Origin: Streptosporangiales bacterium
Lineage (GTDB): Bacteria > Actinomycetota > Actinomycetes > Streptosporangiales > WHSR01
Length of the DNA stretch: 45,362 nt
NCBI GenBank assembly: GCA_009379995.1
Contig: WHSR01000039.1
Location: 1-45,362, forward strand
Direction: 5' to 3'
The notes beneath the pieces are model-generated. The model did no database searches, had not been told where the DNA came from, and worked only from the letters and a program-made list of their open reading frames with translations. The translations under genes were made by a program, and so were the position numbers. Shown piece by piece: positions 19,795 to 28,072 of the stretch (the stretch's first letter is position 1; every line of letters starts with the position of its first letter).

Positions 19795-20197
19795 CGGCCC
19801 TGCTGGCGCTCCCGGCCGGGGTGTACTACCTCCTGCCGCAGAACCTGCTCGACATCCTTGGAGTGCCCACGCCGTTCGACCCCCGCTGGGGTGCCCTGCT
19901 GCTCCTGCCGGCCGTCGGCGTCCTCGGAGGGGAGGCGTGGACAACAACGCGCCGCCTCGGCTGGGCGGACGTACCGGCAGAGACCCGCGCCAGGCCATCG
20001 GGGCCGCCGCGCTCGCCGCCGGCATCGCCGTGTTCGGCGCGGTGATCCTCGTCTACGTCGCGCTCACCGGCGCCATCCTGCTCGCCGGCATCGTCGCCGG
20101 CATCCGACAGGCCAGAGGCAACGCACGTACCGAGGGCATGCGGTACAGCACCGAGACCCTGACCCCGCAGCGTTCGGGTGAGCCCGCCGACCGCTGA
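19795..20197 (+). pseudogene. C-terminal fragment of a mercury-regulon membrane protein paralog
   Basis: From about 19795 the plus strand encodes LLALPAGVYYLLPQNLLDIL, then FDPRWGALLLLPAVG, closely matching the C-terminal half of the membrane protein at 41611-42582 (AAGVYYFLLQNLLDILGVP, FDPRWGVLLLLPAIG). The frame shifts by one missing base at about 19985, after which QAIGAAALAAGIAVFGAVIL and GIRQARGN continue the match. The N-terminal half, with the GGCE and RRRYVxYC motifs, is absent and replaced by the antiparallel merB start. A truncated, frameshifted third copy. Confidence 0.8.
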
Positions 20198-20346
20198 GTC
20201 CGGGCCATCTCTGGTCGGTCGGGGCTCGGGGGATGCGCTGGCCTGGAGGCCCCCATCGATCAACTCGTCGTGTCGGTACGGGCCGTCGAGTCCGGATTCG
20301 GGTAAGGGTGCTACCGAGGATCGCAGGCACGCGCAAGGGGGCGTGT

Positions 20347-21684
20347 ATGGACCGGTACGACGCGATAGTGGTGGGCATGGGTCCCGGCGGCGAGGTCGCG
20401 GCCAGCCGGCTGCTCGCGGCCGGGAAACGCGTGGCAGTGGTGGAGCGGGAGCTGATCGGAGGCGAGTGCGGCTACTGGGCGTGTATCCCGTCCAAGACGC
20501 TGCTGCGCCCGGTGGAAGCCCGGGCCGCCGCGGGGCGGGTGCCCGGCCTGGACGCGCCGGCCCTGGACTGGGCGTTGGCGCTGGCGTACCGGGACGTGAT
20601 GATACGGCACCTCGACGACGGCCGGCAGGTGGCTGGATACCAGAAGCAGGGCGCGATCGTGCTCAAGGGAGCCGCGCGGTTCACCGGCCCCCGTACCGTC
20701 GAGGTCGACGGGCGGAGCCTGCAGGCCGACCACGTCATCGTGGCCACCGGGTCGCAGGCAGCGGTTCCGCCGATCGAGGGCCTGGCCGAGGTGGGGTACT
20801 GGACCAACCGGGAGGCCACCGGCTTGTCCGAGATCCCACGGCGGGCGCTGCTGGTCGGCGGCAGCGCTGTCGGCGTCGAGCTGGGCCAGTTCCTCGCCCG
20901 CATGGGTGCGCGGGTGACGATCGTGCAGCGCGGTCCCTCGCTGATGGACCGCGAGGACCCCCGGGTCGGCGAGCTGATCCGGGGGGTGCTGGAGGCCGAC
21001 GGGATAGACGTACGCACCGGCCGCACCGCGACCCGGGCCCGCCGCGACGGCGGCGAGGCGGTGGTCACGCTGGACGACGGCGAGCAGATCCACACCGACG
21101 TGATAGTGCTCGGCGCCGGACGCCGGCCCCGCCTGGACGGCCTCGGCCTGGAGGCCGCCGGCATCATTCCCGAGTCCGGAGGCCTGCCAGTCGACAGCCT
21201 CGCCGGCGAGGGGATCTGGGCGGTGGGCGACGTCACGCCGGCGCCGAAGTTCACCCACGTCGCCAAGTACCAGGCCCGGGTGGTGGCCGACGCCATCCTC
21301 GGCAAGCCTCGACGGACCAGCTACCTCGGCATCCCCCGGGTGGTCTTCTCCGACCCCGAAGTCGCCGCCGCGGGCATGACCGCGGACCAGGCCCGCGCTC
21401 AAGGCATGGACGTGATCACCGCCGAGGTGAGCCTGCCCGACGCGCTGGCCCGGCCGTGGACGTACGAGACCGAGCCGCGCGGCCACCTGGGGCTGGTCGC
21501 CGACCGCCGCGACGGTGTGCTGGTGGGCGCCTGGGCGGTGGCCCCGCTCGCCGGGGAGTTCATCCACCAGGCCGCCCAGGCCATCCGGGCACGTATCCCG
21601 CTGGCCACCCTGCTCGACGGCGTGGCGCAGTTCCCTACCTACTCCGAGGGCTACCTCGCCGCGCTCGAACGTCTCGAACCCTGA
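20347..21684 (+). CDS. flavin-dependent pyridine nucleotide-disulfide oxidoreductase (MerA/Lpd-like)
   Basis: 445 residues. FAD-binding GMGPGGE at residue 10, redox disulfide CGYWAC (GGECGYWACIPSKTLL), NAD(P)H-binding VGGSAVGVELGQFLARMG, and second FAD motif GEGIWAVGDVTP. The C-terminal interface reads FPTYSEGY: the catalytic His of the HPTxxE motif is Phe, while the Glu is kept. No C-terminal Cys pair and no HMA domain, so it is not a canonical mercuric reductase or dihydrolipoamide dehydrogenase. Substrate unknown; a disulfide or metal reductase is inferred. The ATG is the first start consistent with the family; no strong ribosome site besides GGGGGCG. Confidence 0.85.
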   Translation: MDRYDAIVVGMGPGGEVAASRLLAAGKRVAVVERELIGGECGYWACIPSKTLLRPVEARAAAGRVPGLDAPALDWALALAYRDVMIRHLDDGRQVAGYQKQGAIVLKGAARFTGPRTVEVDGRSLQADHVIVATGSQAAVPPIEGLAEVGYWTNREATGLSEIPRRALLVGGSAVGVELGQFLARMGARVTIVQRGPSLMDREDPRVGELIRGVLEADGIDVRTGRTATRARRDGGEAVVTLDDGEQIHTDVIVLGAGRRPRLDGLGLEAAGIIPESGGLPVDSLAGEGIWAVGDVTPAPKFTHVAKYQARVVADAILGKPRRTSYLGIPRVVFSDPEVAAAGMTADQARAQGMDVITAEVSLPDALARPWTYETEPRGHLGLVADRRDGVLVGAWAVAPLAGEFIHQAAQAIRARIPLATLLDGVAQFPTYSEGYLAALERLEP

Positions 21685-22031
21685 CCAACGGCCGCGGACC
21701 GCCTCACCGCCTCGGCCAGGCCGCCGCGACGCCGCCGGCGTCCCGAGCGCGCGGGCAGGTCCGGGGCCTCGGCGCGGACCGCGTCCAGCACCTGCCCGAC
21801 GCTGGGGTTGACCATCGCGCGGGCTCCGACGACCACTGTGGGCACTGTCTCGTCGCCCCCGGTGATCCAGCGTACCCCCGCGGCCGCAGCCGGGTCGTCC
21901 CAGATGTTGATCTCGGAAACTGGAAGGCGGGCACGGCGCAGGTTCCACCGCAGCCGGGCGCAGAACGGGCAGCCCGGCCGCCAGTAGAACTCCACGGTCG
22001 GCGCCGGGTGCGCCTTCGGGACCTGGGTCAC
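21651..22031 (-). CDS. glutaredoxin/mycoredoxin-like protein
   Basis: 126 residues from a GTG that overlaps the TGA of the DUF427 gene (GTGA). A thioredoxin fold begins TVEFYWRPGCPFCARLRW, with the active site CPFC at about residues 20-23, followed by INIWDDPAAAAGVR and the cis-Pro loop ETVPTVVVGA with MVNPS. Mycoredoxins of actinomycetes reduce mycothiol mixed disulfides, and this is the likely role. The last 35 residues are basic and overlap the converging oxidoreductase gene by 34 bp, so the tail may be non-native. Confidence 0.82.
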   Translation of the reverse strand: MTQVPKAHPAPTVEFYWRPGCPFCARLRWNLRRARLPVSEINIWDDPAAAAGVRWITGGDETVPTVVVGARAMVNPSVGQVLDAVRAEAPDLPARSGRRRRRGGLAEAVRRSAAVGQGSRRSSAAR

Positions 22032-22371
22032 GGCCCACCGAGCAGGGCCCGCAGCCGGGCGAGCGGGACGCTTCCTCGTCTTCCCCGAACCGGTCGACGC
22101 GCACGCCGTTCCAGAACGCCACGTGCCCCTTGATGCGGCGGGCCAGCGGGCTCGGCCGCGGATAGCACCACGTGGCGTCCGGGTTGACCTGGCCGTTCGC
22201 GGCGACGGTGTAGTAACGGGCGACACCCTTCCACGGGCACACCGAGAAGGTGCTGCTCTTCTGAAAGTACGCGCGGTTCAGCGACTCGGGCGGGAAGTAA
22301 TGGCTGCCCTCCAGCCGGACCGTACGTTCGGTCTCGGCGAGGACGACGCCGTTCCAGACGGCACGGTACAT
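22028..22371 (-). CDS. DUF427 domain protein (apparent frameshift near the end)
   Basis: About 114 residues. ATG with AGGAGG 8 bp upstream. The sequence MYRAVWNGVVLAETERTV, HYFPPES, CPWKGVARYY, NPDATWCYP and HVAFWNGVRVDRF is the full DUF427 domain (function unknown, often with redox enzymes). The reading frame then stays open far into antisense of other genes. A one-base shift near 22065 brings in a frame ending VPLARLRALLGGP, whose TGA overlaps the next gene's GTG (GTGA). That coupling indicates the native end and an indel in this sequence. Confidence 0.8.
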
Positions 22372-22401
22372 CTGTGGTTCCTCCTGTTCCGGCCCACCGT
22401 T

Positions 22402-22936
22402 TCAGCCGGCGATTCCGGGGGGCCGGCGGCAGGTCGAGGTCGGTGTCGGCGTAGTGGTTGAAGTAGTTGGTGAAGATGTTCGCCACGACGTGGGCGAACA
22501 GCTCGGCCAGCTCCGTCTCGCTCCAGCCGACCTGCAGTGCCGCCTTCCACGTCGCCTCGTCGACCTCGCCCCGGTTGTCAGCGATCTGCCGGGCGAGGGT
22601 AACCAGGGCGGCCAGCTTCGGGTCGAAGGTGATCTCGCCCGCGCGGATCTCCACCGTCTGATTCAGCGACAACCCGGCCTTCCGGGCGCCCACGGTGTGC
22701 GCCGACTGGCAGTAGCCGCAGTCGTTGGCAGCGCCCACCGCGAGCGCTACCGCCTCCCGGGTCGCCGCGTCGAAGGTGCCGTGCTCGGCGATCGCACCCT
22801 GGATGCCGGCGTAGGCGGCCAGCACCACCGGCGCGCGCGCCATCTCGGCATGGATGTTGAGCAGCTTGCCGAACTTGCGCTCCAGGTCGCTCAGCGTCTC
22901 CCGGGCGGCCTCGGGCGCGTCGTTCACCGTGTGCAC
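22402..22936 (-). CDS. AhpD-like carboxymuconolactone decarboxylase family protein
   Basis: About 177 residues. The redox motif is DCGYCQSAHTVGARKAG (C-x2-C-x3-H), as in AhpD peroxidase adaptors that reduce AhpC. Helical throughout: NIHAEMARAPVVLAAYAG, AELFAHVVANIFTNYFNHYA. As written the frame runs on to 22028 in nonsense sequence. Removing one base from the G6 run at 22417-22422 yields PAPGIAG and a TGA at 22404-22402, the normal end. First gene of a DUF427-glutaredoxin operon, all plausible for thiol-peroxide defence. The start is a GTG at 22936; no clear ribosome site. Confidence 0.85.
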
Positions 22937-22964
22937 CGGAATGCGGGAGGGCCCCGGCCAGCAA

Positions 22965-22980
22965 TGTCAGCGACATGACA
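22965..22980. promoter_or_regulatory. 16-bp palindrome TGTCA-N6-TGACA, copy 2
   Basis: TGTCAGCGACATGACA lies between two divergent AhpD-family genes, 28 bp from one start and 85 bp from the other. It matches copy 1 in 15 of 16 bases. Positioned to control both genes. Confidence 0.6.
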
Positions 22981-23065
22981 CGATTCAGCGACCGGGATCC
23001 GTGCCGGACCTGGCTCGGCGCCCACAAAGCGGGCGATTCTGGAAGGGGCCAAGGAGGGGGTGCAC

Positions 23066-23632
23066 ATGTCGTATCTGCCGTCACTTCCCCGCGATGGGGT
23101 GCTACTCGATGTCTTCAAGGCGTTCCCCGAACACGCGGGGCCCCTCCTCGACTACCACCAGGTCCTGCTACGTGGGCCGTCGCCGCTCAGCGAGGCCGAA
23201 CGGGAGCTCATCGCCGCGTACGTGTCAGGACTCAACGCCTGCCACTACTGCCACGGCGTGCACACCGCCACCGCGGAGGCGTTCGGCATCCCGGAAGGGC
23301 TGCTGGCGGACCTGGTGGCCGACGTCGACGCCGCGGCGGCCGACCCCCGCATGCGGCCGATCCTGCGGTACGTACGGAAACTCACCCTGACGCCCGCCCG
23401 GATGACCCCCTCCGACGCCGACGAGGTCTTCGCCGCGGGCTGGGACGAACGGGCGCTGCACGACGCGGTGTCGGTGTGCGCCCTGTTCAACTTCATGAAC
23501 CGGCTCGTCGAGGGCCTCGGCATCGACGCCGGCGAGGCGTACTTCACCACGGCCGCCGGCCGGCTGTCCGGCGAGGCCGGCTACGCCGGTCTGCGCGCGA
23601 CCCTGAACTCCACCCCCACTCAGGCGGGATAG
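23066..23632 (+). CDS. carboxymuconolactone decarboxylase/AhpD-family peroxidase-related protein
   Basis: 188 residues from the ATG behind AAGGAGG; a GTG two codons upstream is the alternative. Family core: LSEAERELIAAYVSGLNACH, then YCHGVHTATAEAFG, giving C-x2-C-x3-H. The second part (MTPSDADEVFAAGWDERALH, FNFMNRLVEG) is typical of uncharacterised peroxidase-related CMD proteins. Thiol-disulfide chemistry against peroxides is the family expectation, with substrate unknown. Divergent from the other AhpD-like gene and possibly coregulated through the palindrome between them. Confidence 0.88.
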   Translation: MSYLPSLPRDGVLLDVFKAFPEHAGPLLDYHQVLLRGPSPLSEAERELIAAYVSGLNACHYCHGVHTATAEAFGIPEGLLADLVADVDAAAADPRMRPILRYVRKLTLTPARMTPSDADEVFAAGWDERALHDAVSVCALFNFMNRLVEGLGIDAGEAYFTTAAGRLSGEAGYAGLRATLNSTPTQAG

Positions 23633-23641
23633 GACCAGGTC

Positions 23642-24433
23642 TCAGGGGGCGGGCTTGTCGGCGGTGAGGAGTACGTAGCCGGCGTCTCCGCGTGCTACGG
23701 CGTCCCGGGCCAGGGCGGTGAGCTCCAGCGCCGTACCGACGTCCACGTGGGCGATGCGGAAGGCGCGTAGCCGGGCTTCGATCTGGTCGATCATCGTCGC
23801 GAGCGCCCCGTCGTGCCGCTCGACGACCCGGGCGTGCAGTCCGGCGTCCGCGAGCAGCTCCCGGTAGTCGTCGACCGGGCGGGCGTCGGCCAGGCAGGCG
23901 ATCCACCCGGTCAGCCCGCGGAGCCGCCCGTCGAGTCGCTCGGGTTGCAGGGTGATGTCGGTGATGCCGACGCGGCCGCCGGGGCGCGGCACCCGGGCGA
24001 ACTCGCGCGCCGCAGTGGCCTTGTCCGGGAAGGTGCAGAACGCGCATTCGCAGACGAGCACGTCGAAGCCCGCGTCGTCGAAGGGCAGCCGCTCGGCGTC
24101 GCCGAGGTGGAAGCGCACCGAGTCGCAGGTCCCGGTCGCCTCGGCGCTCGCGCGGGCCTTGGCGACCGTGGCCGCGCCGAGGTCGACGCCGTCGACGCTG
24201 GCCCCGTACTCGTCGGCGAGCAGGAACGCGGTGGTGCCGGGCCCGGCGGCCACGTCGAGGACGCGCTCGCCGGCGCGCAGGGCGAGCCGGTCGGCCAGGC
24301 GGCGGGTGAGCGCGGTGCCGCCGGGGTGGTAGTGCCCGCCGAGGATCGCGGTGGCCGCGTCGCTGGAGTACGCGGCGGCGCAGCAGCTCTTCACCTCCTC
24401 CGGCGGTGGAGTCGGCCCGGTTCGCTGGGTCAT
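23642..24433 (-). CDS. class I SAM-dependent methyltransferase coupled to a radical SAM gene
   Basis: 263 residues. N-terminal Cys pair in KSCCAAAYSSDAATAILGGH, motif I RVLDVAAGPGTTAFLLA, acidic loop VDGVDLG, motif II DAERLPFDDAGFDVLVCECA, and PRPGGRVGITDI. The protein resembles UbiE/ArsM-type methyltransferases, but only two of the expected cysteines (the N-terminal CC and CECAFC) might bind a soft metal, so arsenite methylation is speculative. Its ATG overlaps the TGA of the radical SAM gene (ATGA), which implies a joint pathway. The substrate is unknown. Confidence 0.85.
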   Translation of the reverse strand: MTQRTGPTPPPEEVKSCCAAAYSSDAATAILGGHYHPGGTALTRRLADRLALRAGERVLDVAAGPGTTAFLLADEYGASVDGVDLGAATVAKARASAEATGTCDSVRFHLGDAERLPFDDAGFDVLVCECAFCTFPDKATAAREFARVPRPGGRVGITDITLQPERLDGRLRGLTGWIACLADARPVDDYRELLADAGLHARVVERHDGALATMIDQIEARLRAFRIAHVDVGTALELTALARDAVARGDAGYVLLTADKPAP

Positions 24434-25995
24434 CGCACCCGCCTTCCCACGTTGGTGGCGTCCGGCGCAATCCGCCGCCGCCCGTCGCCGCCGCCGTTCC
24501 CGGGGGCCTCGGAGTCCTCGGCGTCGGCGGAGATCCTCGACCCGTACGGGGAGTCCCGCAGCAACGGCCGCAGCGGGGTCGCGTTGGGGACGACGTCCGC
24601 CACGGGCACGCCGGACATCTGTTGGCGGACCTGCTCGCGGTATCCGACGGAGTTGTAGGCGCAGAACGGGATGAGCCGGCCGTCCGGGGTGATCTCCTCG
24701 ACGCAGCACTTCATCAGCTGCTTGACGTTGAGGGTGTACGGGTCCTGGAAGTCCTGCACGACGATCATGAAGGCCCCCTCCGCGAGATCGCGTACGACCT
24801 GAGGCGCGTCGATGCCGCAGGCCGCGCGTTCGAGCTGCGCGTCGGTGGCCGGCGTGCCGGGGAAGGCCGAGGCGCTCCACAGCTTCTCCAGCGCCCCCCG
24901 TATCTCGGGGTCGGGCACCACCCGGTTGGTGACGTAGTCGAGGTAGTCGTCGAGGTCGATCAGCCGTGGTATCGGGACCACGTCCTCACCGTCGGTGATC
25001 ACGTACGTGACCGAGCGGCAGGTGGGAAAGCAGCAGGGCACGGGAAAGAAGTCGCTGGCCCGGAACCAGTCCGGAAGCTGGTCGGCGACCAGCTCGATCA
25101 CGTCGGAGTTGGTCAGCCGCCTCAGCGGGTCGAACTCCACGTGCCGGCCGGCGTGGGTGACCGGCTGGAGCACGGCACCGCGCACCGCGGGGTGGCCGAT
25201 GCCGAACCGGATGATCTCGCCGACCTCGTGGTCGTTCAGGCCGCGTTCGATCGCCGCGGCGAGCATGACGGTGAGCCCGGCCTCGGCGCAGGCGTCCAAC
25301 GCCTGCCGCTTGCGCTCGCGCAGGTCGGCGCCCCGGATCTGGCGGTGCGTGCGTTCGTCGAAGCCGTCGAACTGGAGGTATACGGTGACGTCGCGGTCGG
25401 CCAGCGCGCGGGCGAAGCCGCGGTCGGCCGCCAGCCGGATGCCGTTGGTGTTCAGCACCACCGAGCGGATCGGCCGGGCGCGGGCGGCGTCGACGAAGTC
25501 GAGGATGTTCCGGTGGATGGTGGGCTCGCCGCCGGAGAACATCACCACCTCTGGCTCGCTCTCCACGGCCACGTACGTGTCGAGCATCCGCTCGCACTGC
25601 TCGAGCGTGATCGCGTAGCCGTCGTCCTGGTGGCCGGAGTCGGCGAAGCAGATCGGGCAGTCCAGGTTGCAGGCGGTGTTGACCTCGATGATCCCCAAGC
25701 ATGCGTGCTGCTTGTGCTCCGGACACAGCCCACAGTCGCTGGGGCAGCCCTCGGCCACCTCGGTCTGGAAGGCCAGCGGGATGGTGCCCGGCTTGTTGAA
25801 CCGCGCGGAGTCCAGGTACGCCCGCGCGTCCCCGTACACCAACGCCTCGAACTCGCCGTGCCGCCGGCACCGCTTGCGCAGGTACACCTTGCCCCGCCCG
25901 TCAACGCTGCGGATGTTCACCTGGGCGTCCACGACTACCTTGCACACCGGGCAGATGCTCTTGGTGTACTCCCAGAACACCTCCTCGCGATCCAT
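24430..25995 (-). CDS. radical SAM protein of the COG1964/tetraether-synthase-like type
   Basis: 521 residues. The N-terminal zinc-ribbon-like part has CPVC near residue 15, a later CRRHG, and CGLCPEHKQHAC. The radical SAM site is CNLDCPICFADS (CxxxCxxC), followed by VVMFSGGEPTIH. Extra cysteines occur late in the protein (PVPCCFPTC, MKCCVEE, PFCAYN), suggesting auxiliary Fe-S clusters. This architecture fits COG1964, which includes archaeal tetraether lipid synthase Tes and MJ0619-type methylases; which chemistry applies here cannot be told. A disordered tail (about 50 residues) ends it. Operon with the methyltransferase. A TGTCA-N6-TGACA site is 70 bp upstream. Confidence 0.88.
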   Translation of the reverse strand: MDREEVFWEYTKSICPVCKVVVDAQVNIRSVDGRGKVYLRKRCRRHGEFEALVYGDARAYLDSARFNKPGTIPLAFQTEVAEGCPSDCGLCPEHKQHACLGIIEVNTACNLDCPICFADSGHQDDGYAITLEQCERMLDTYVAVESEPEVVMFSGGEPTIHRNILDFVDAARARPIRSVVLNTNGIRLAADRGFARALADRDVTVYLQFDGFDERTHRQIRGADLRERKRQALDACAEAGLTVMLAAAIERGLNDHEVGEIIRFGIGHPAVRGAVLQPVTHAGRHVEFDPLRRLTNSDVIELVADQLPDWFRASDFFPVPCCFPTCRSVTYVITDGEDVVPIPRLIDLDDYLDYVTNRVVPDPEIRGALEKLWSASAFPGTPATDAQLERAACGIDAPQVVRDLAEGAFMIVVQDFQDPYTLNVKQLMKCCVEEITPDGRLIPFCAYNSVGYREQVRQQMSGVPVADVVPNATPLRPLLRDSPYGSRISADAEDSEAPGNGGGDGRRRIAPDATNVGRRVR

Positions 25996-26064
25996 GGCCC
26001 TCCCTCCGACGCGGGATACGGATCTCTCCAGTCTCGCGGCCGGTACCGGATGGCAGAGAAGTAC

Positions 26065-26080
26065 TGTCAGCCTGCTGACA
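26065..26080. promoter_or_regulatory. 16-bp palindrome TGTCA-N6-TGACA, copy 3
   Basis: TGTCAGCCTGCTGACA, perfect except at the central bases, 70 bp upstream of the radical SAM start on the minus strand. Same arms and spacing as the sites at 13866 and 22965. Confidence 0.6.
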
Positions 26081-26343
26081 CGAGGGCCGCGAAGGTCACC
26101 GATCCCGGGTGAAATGTGTCATGTGCAGTAAGGCGACGCGACGCGGACGGCGCAAGCGGTACTCGCTGCGCTGGCGGGTTTCGCCGTGACGTCTGCGAGC
26201 GGATGATCCGCTACCCGAACGTCGTCCAGCACGAGCGCGAGGCGGCGGACCTGCTGGATCCCGAAGCGGGCTTCGGCCGCTCGTCGACCCCAGCTGACAG
26301 GATGGCCGCAAAGATCGTCGGGCCGGAATGAGATGGGTGTTTG
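26081..26343. other. intergenic stretch, possible gene remnant
   Basis: No convincing intact gene. A plus-strand frame ending at TGA about 26331 encodes a protein-like string (VCERMIRYPNVVQHEREAAD, LLDPEAGFGRSSTPADRMAA) without a credible start or family, so it may be the 3' end of a lost gene. Otherwise it carries the promoter of the oxidoreductase. Confidence 0.35.
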
Positions 26344-27735
26344 GTGGACTTCGACCTGATCGTGATCGGGGAAGGCGCGGCCGGGTTGGGTGCGGCGAGG
26401 GCGGCGGCCGGTCGCGGTGCGCGGACCCTGCTGGTGTCCGAGGGGGAGATCGGCGGGGAGTGCACGTTCACCGGCTGTGTGCCCTCGAAGACCCTGATCG
26501 AGGCGGCGGAACACGGCGTGCCGTTCGAGGCGGCGATGCGCGACGTGCGGGCCGCCGTCGCCCGGGTCGCGGCGGCCGAGGACGCGCCGGCGCTGCGTCG
26601 CGAGGGCATCGAGGTGGCCCGTGGGGCCGCCATGTTCATCTCGCCCCGGGAGATCCGGGTCGAGGGACGCCGGATGCGCGGCGGCCGGTACGTGATCGCC
26701 ACCGGCACGCGTCCGGCGCTGCCGCAACTGCCGGGATTGGTCGACGTGCCGTACCTGACCAACGAGAACGTCTTCGACCTCGCCGAGGCGCCGGGCTTGC
26801 TGGCGGTGCTCGGCGGCGGGGCCGTCGGCTGCGAGCTGGCCCAGGCGTTCGCCCGCTTCGGCACCCGGGTGACCATCGTGGAGGCCCGCGACTGGCTGCT
26901 GCCCGCCGAGGACCCCGAGGCGGGAGACGTCATCCAAAAGGTCTTCGCGGCGGAGGGAGTCTCCGTTCGCACCGGCGCGACGGTCGAGCGGGTCGAGCCC
27001 TGCGGCGCCGGGGTACGCATGGTGGTCTCGGGCAACGCCGGGGGCGCCGACAGCGAGCGGCTGCTGGTAGCGGCCGGCCGGAGCCCGGTCACCGAGCGGC
27101 TGGGGCTCCATGCCGCGGGTGTACGCACCGACGAGGCCGGCTTTGTCGTCACCGACGCGCATATGGCCACCACCGCGCCCGGCATCTACGCGGCCGGCGA
27201 CCGCTGCCCGTTCACCCACGCCGCGCACGCCATGGGCCGCATCGCGGCGCGCAACGCGCTGCGCGGACGAGGGTCGCGGGCCGCCCGGTTCGACGCGGCC
27301 GCGATCCCCCGTGTCACGTTCACCGACCCCGAGGTCGCGCACGTCGGCCTCACCCACCCCGAGGCGGTCGACGCTCCTGACGCCGAACGCGTACGCCTCG
27401 CCTACCTGCCGATGAGCGAACTCGACAGGGCGATCGCCGCCGGCCGGACCGAGGGGTTCGTCAAGCTCATCGCCGCTCGGCGGCGACTGCTCGGCACTGT
27501 CGGCGGCGGGCGCCTTCTCGGCGCCACGGTCGTCGCCCACCGCGCCGGCGAGATGATCCACGAGCCGGCGCTGGCCATCGCCACCCGGATGTTCATCGGA
27601 CGCCTGGCGCAGACCACCCACGCCTACCCCACCTGGTCGGTCGCGATCCAGCAGGCCGCCGCCCAGTTCTTCATGTCCGTGAATGGCCGTTCCGCCCACC
27701 CCGCCTCGCCCATCTACGGAGGCGGATTCCAGTGA
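26344..27735 (+). CDS. flavin-dependent pyridine nucleotide-disulfide oxidoreductase (MerA/Lpd-like)
   Basis: 463 residues from GTG (TTG one codon earlier is the alternative; no strong ribosome site). FAD motif GEGAAGLGAARAA, redox disulfide GGECTFTGCVPSKTLIEAA, NAD(P)H motif LGGGAVGCELAQAFARFG, and GIYAAGDRCPFTHAAHAMGR. The C-terminal interface has HAYPTWSVAIQ: the His of the HPTxxE pair is present but Glu is not. No C-terminal Cys pair. It differs from the reductase at 20347 (which keeps Glu and lacks His) and from true MerA at 37813. Substrate undetermined. Confidence 0.85.
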   Translation: MDFDLIVIGEGAAGLGAARAAAGRGARTLLVSEGEIGGECTFTGCVPSKTLIEAAEHGVPFEAAMRDVRAAVARVAAAEDAPALRREGIEVARGAAMFISPREIRVEGRRMRGGRYVIATGTRPALPQLPGLVDVPYLTNENVFDLAEAPGLLAVLGGGAVGCELAQAFARFGTRVTIVEARDWLLPAEDPEAGDVIQKVFAAEGVSVRTGATVERVEPCGAGVRMVVSGNAGGADSERLLVAAGRSPVTERLGLHAAGVRTDEAGFVVTDAHMATTAPGIYAAGDRCPFTHAAHAMGRIAARNALRGRGSRAARFDAAAIPRVTFTDPEVAHVGLTHPEAVDAPDAERVRLAYLPMSELDRAIAAGRTEGFVKLIAARRRLLGTVGGGRLLGATVVAHRAGEMIHEPALAIATRMFIGRLAQTTHAYPTWSVAIQQAAAQFFMSVNGRSAHPASPIYGGGFQ

Positions 27736-28036
27736 TCGTCGCAACGCGGTCACACTTTTGCGGCGGAAGCGTAGTGCGGGTGCACCTCTTGCGCGCTTAC
27801 TCGAATCGCTCTGACCTGCACAAAGACCTGACAGAAGCGCTGGACCGACTGACCCGGTGCGGTAGACGACGCCGTCGGAAGGTCGCAGACGGACCCTAGA
27901 AGATGGTCGCGCCGCTTGGTCGGAACCGGTCAACCCTCGCAGTCTCTTGTTGCGGGGTTGCTACCTCCTGGGCACGGGCGGGCAACCAACCACGGCCGTC
28001 GCGGCGACACGACAAGCTCCTCAAGGGGCGTACGCG
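27736..28036. other. intergenic stretch without a recognised gene
   Basis: About 300 bp with no frame showing consistent coding character or family resemblance. GC is lower than in the flanking genes. It forms the left side of the AbiE-containing insertion and may include its junction; no direct repeat or tRNA was recognised here. Confidence 0.4.
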
Positions 28037-28068
28037 GCAGAACAGTACCATTTTTGGTACGGTTCTGC
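28037..28068. promoter_or_regulatory. AbiEi operator (32-bp inverted repeat)
   Basis: Arms GCAGAACAGTACCA (28037-28050) and TGGTACGGTTCTGC (28055-28068) match in 13 of 14 positions around TTTT, ending 4 bp before the antitoxin ATG. AbiEi antitoxins bind inverted repeats in their own promoter and repress cooperatively. Confidence 0.82.
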
Positions 28069-28072
28069 CATC

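Noticed and set aside
20311..22371. 686-codon minus-strand frame from DUF427 through the reductase
   Set aside because: Only the first 110 codons are DUF427; the rest is antisense to the oxidoreductase and the frame is kept open by a probable indel.
23642..24433. ArsM arsenite methyltransferase
   Set aside because: The three or four conserved arsenic-binding cysteines of ArsM are not convincingly in place, and no other ars gene is present.
26119..27933. 604-codon minus-strand frame opposite the second reductase
   Set aside because: No domain; the plus strand has a complete flavin disulfide reductase.
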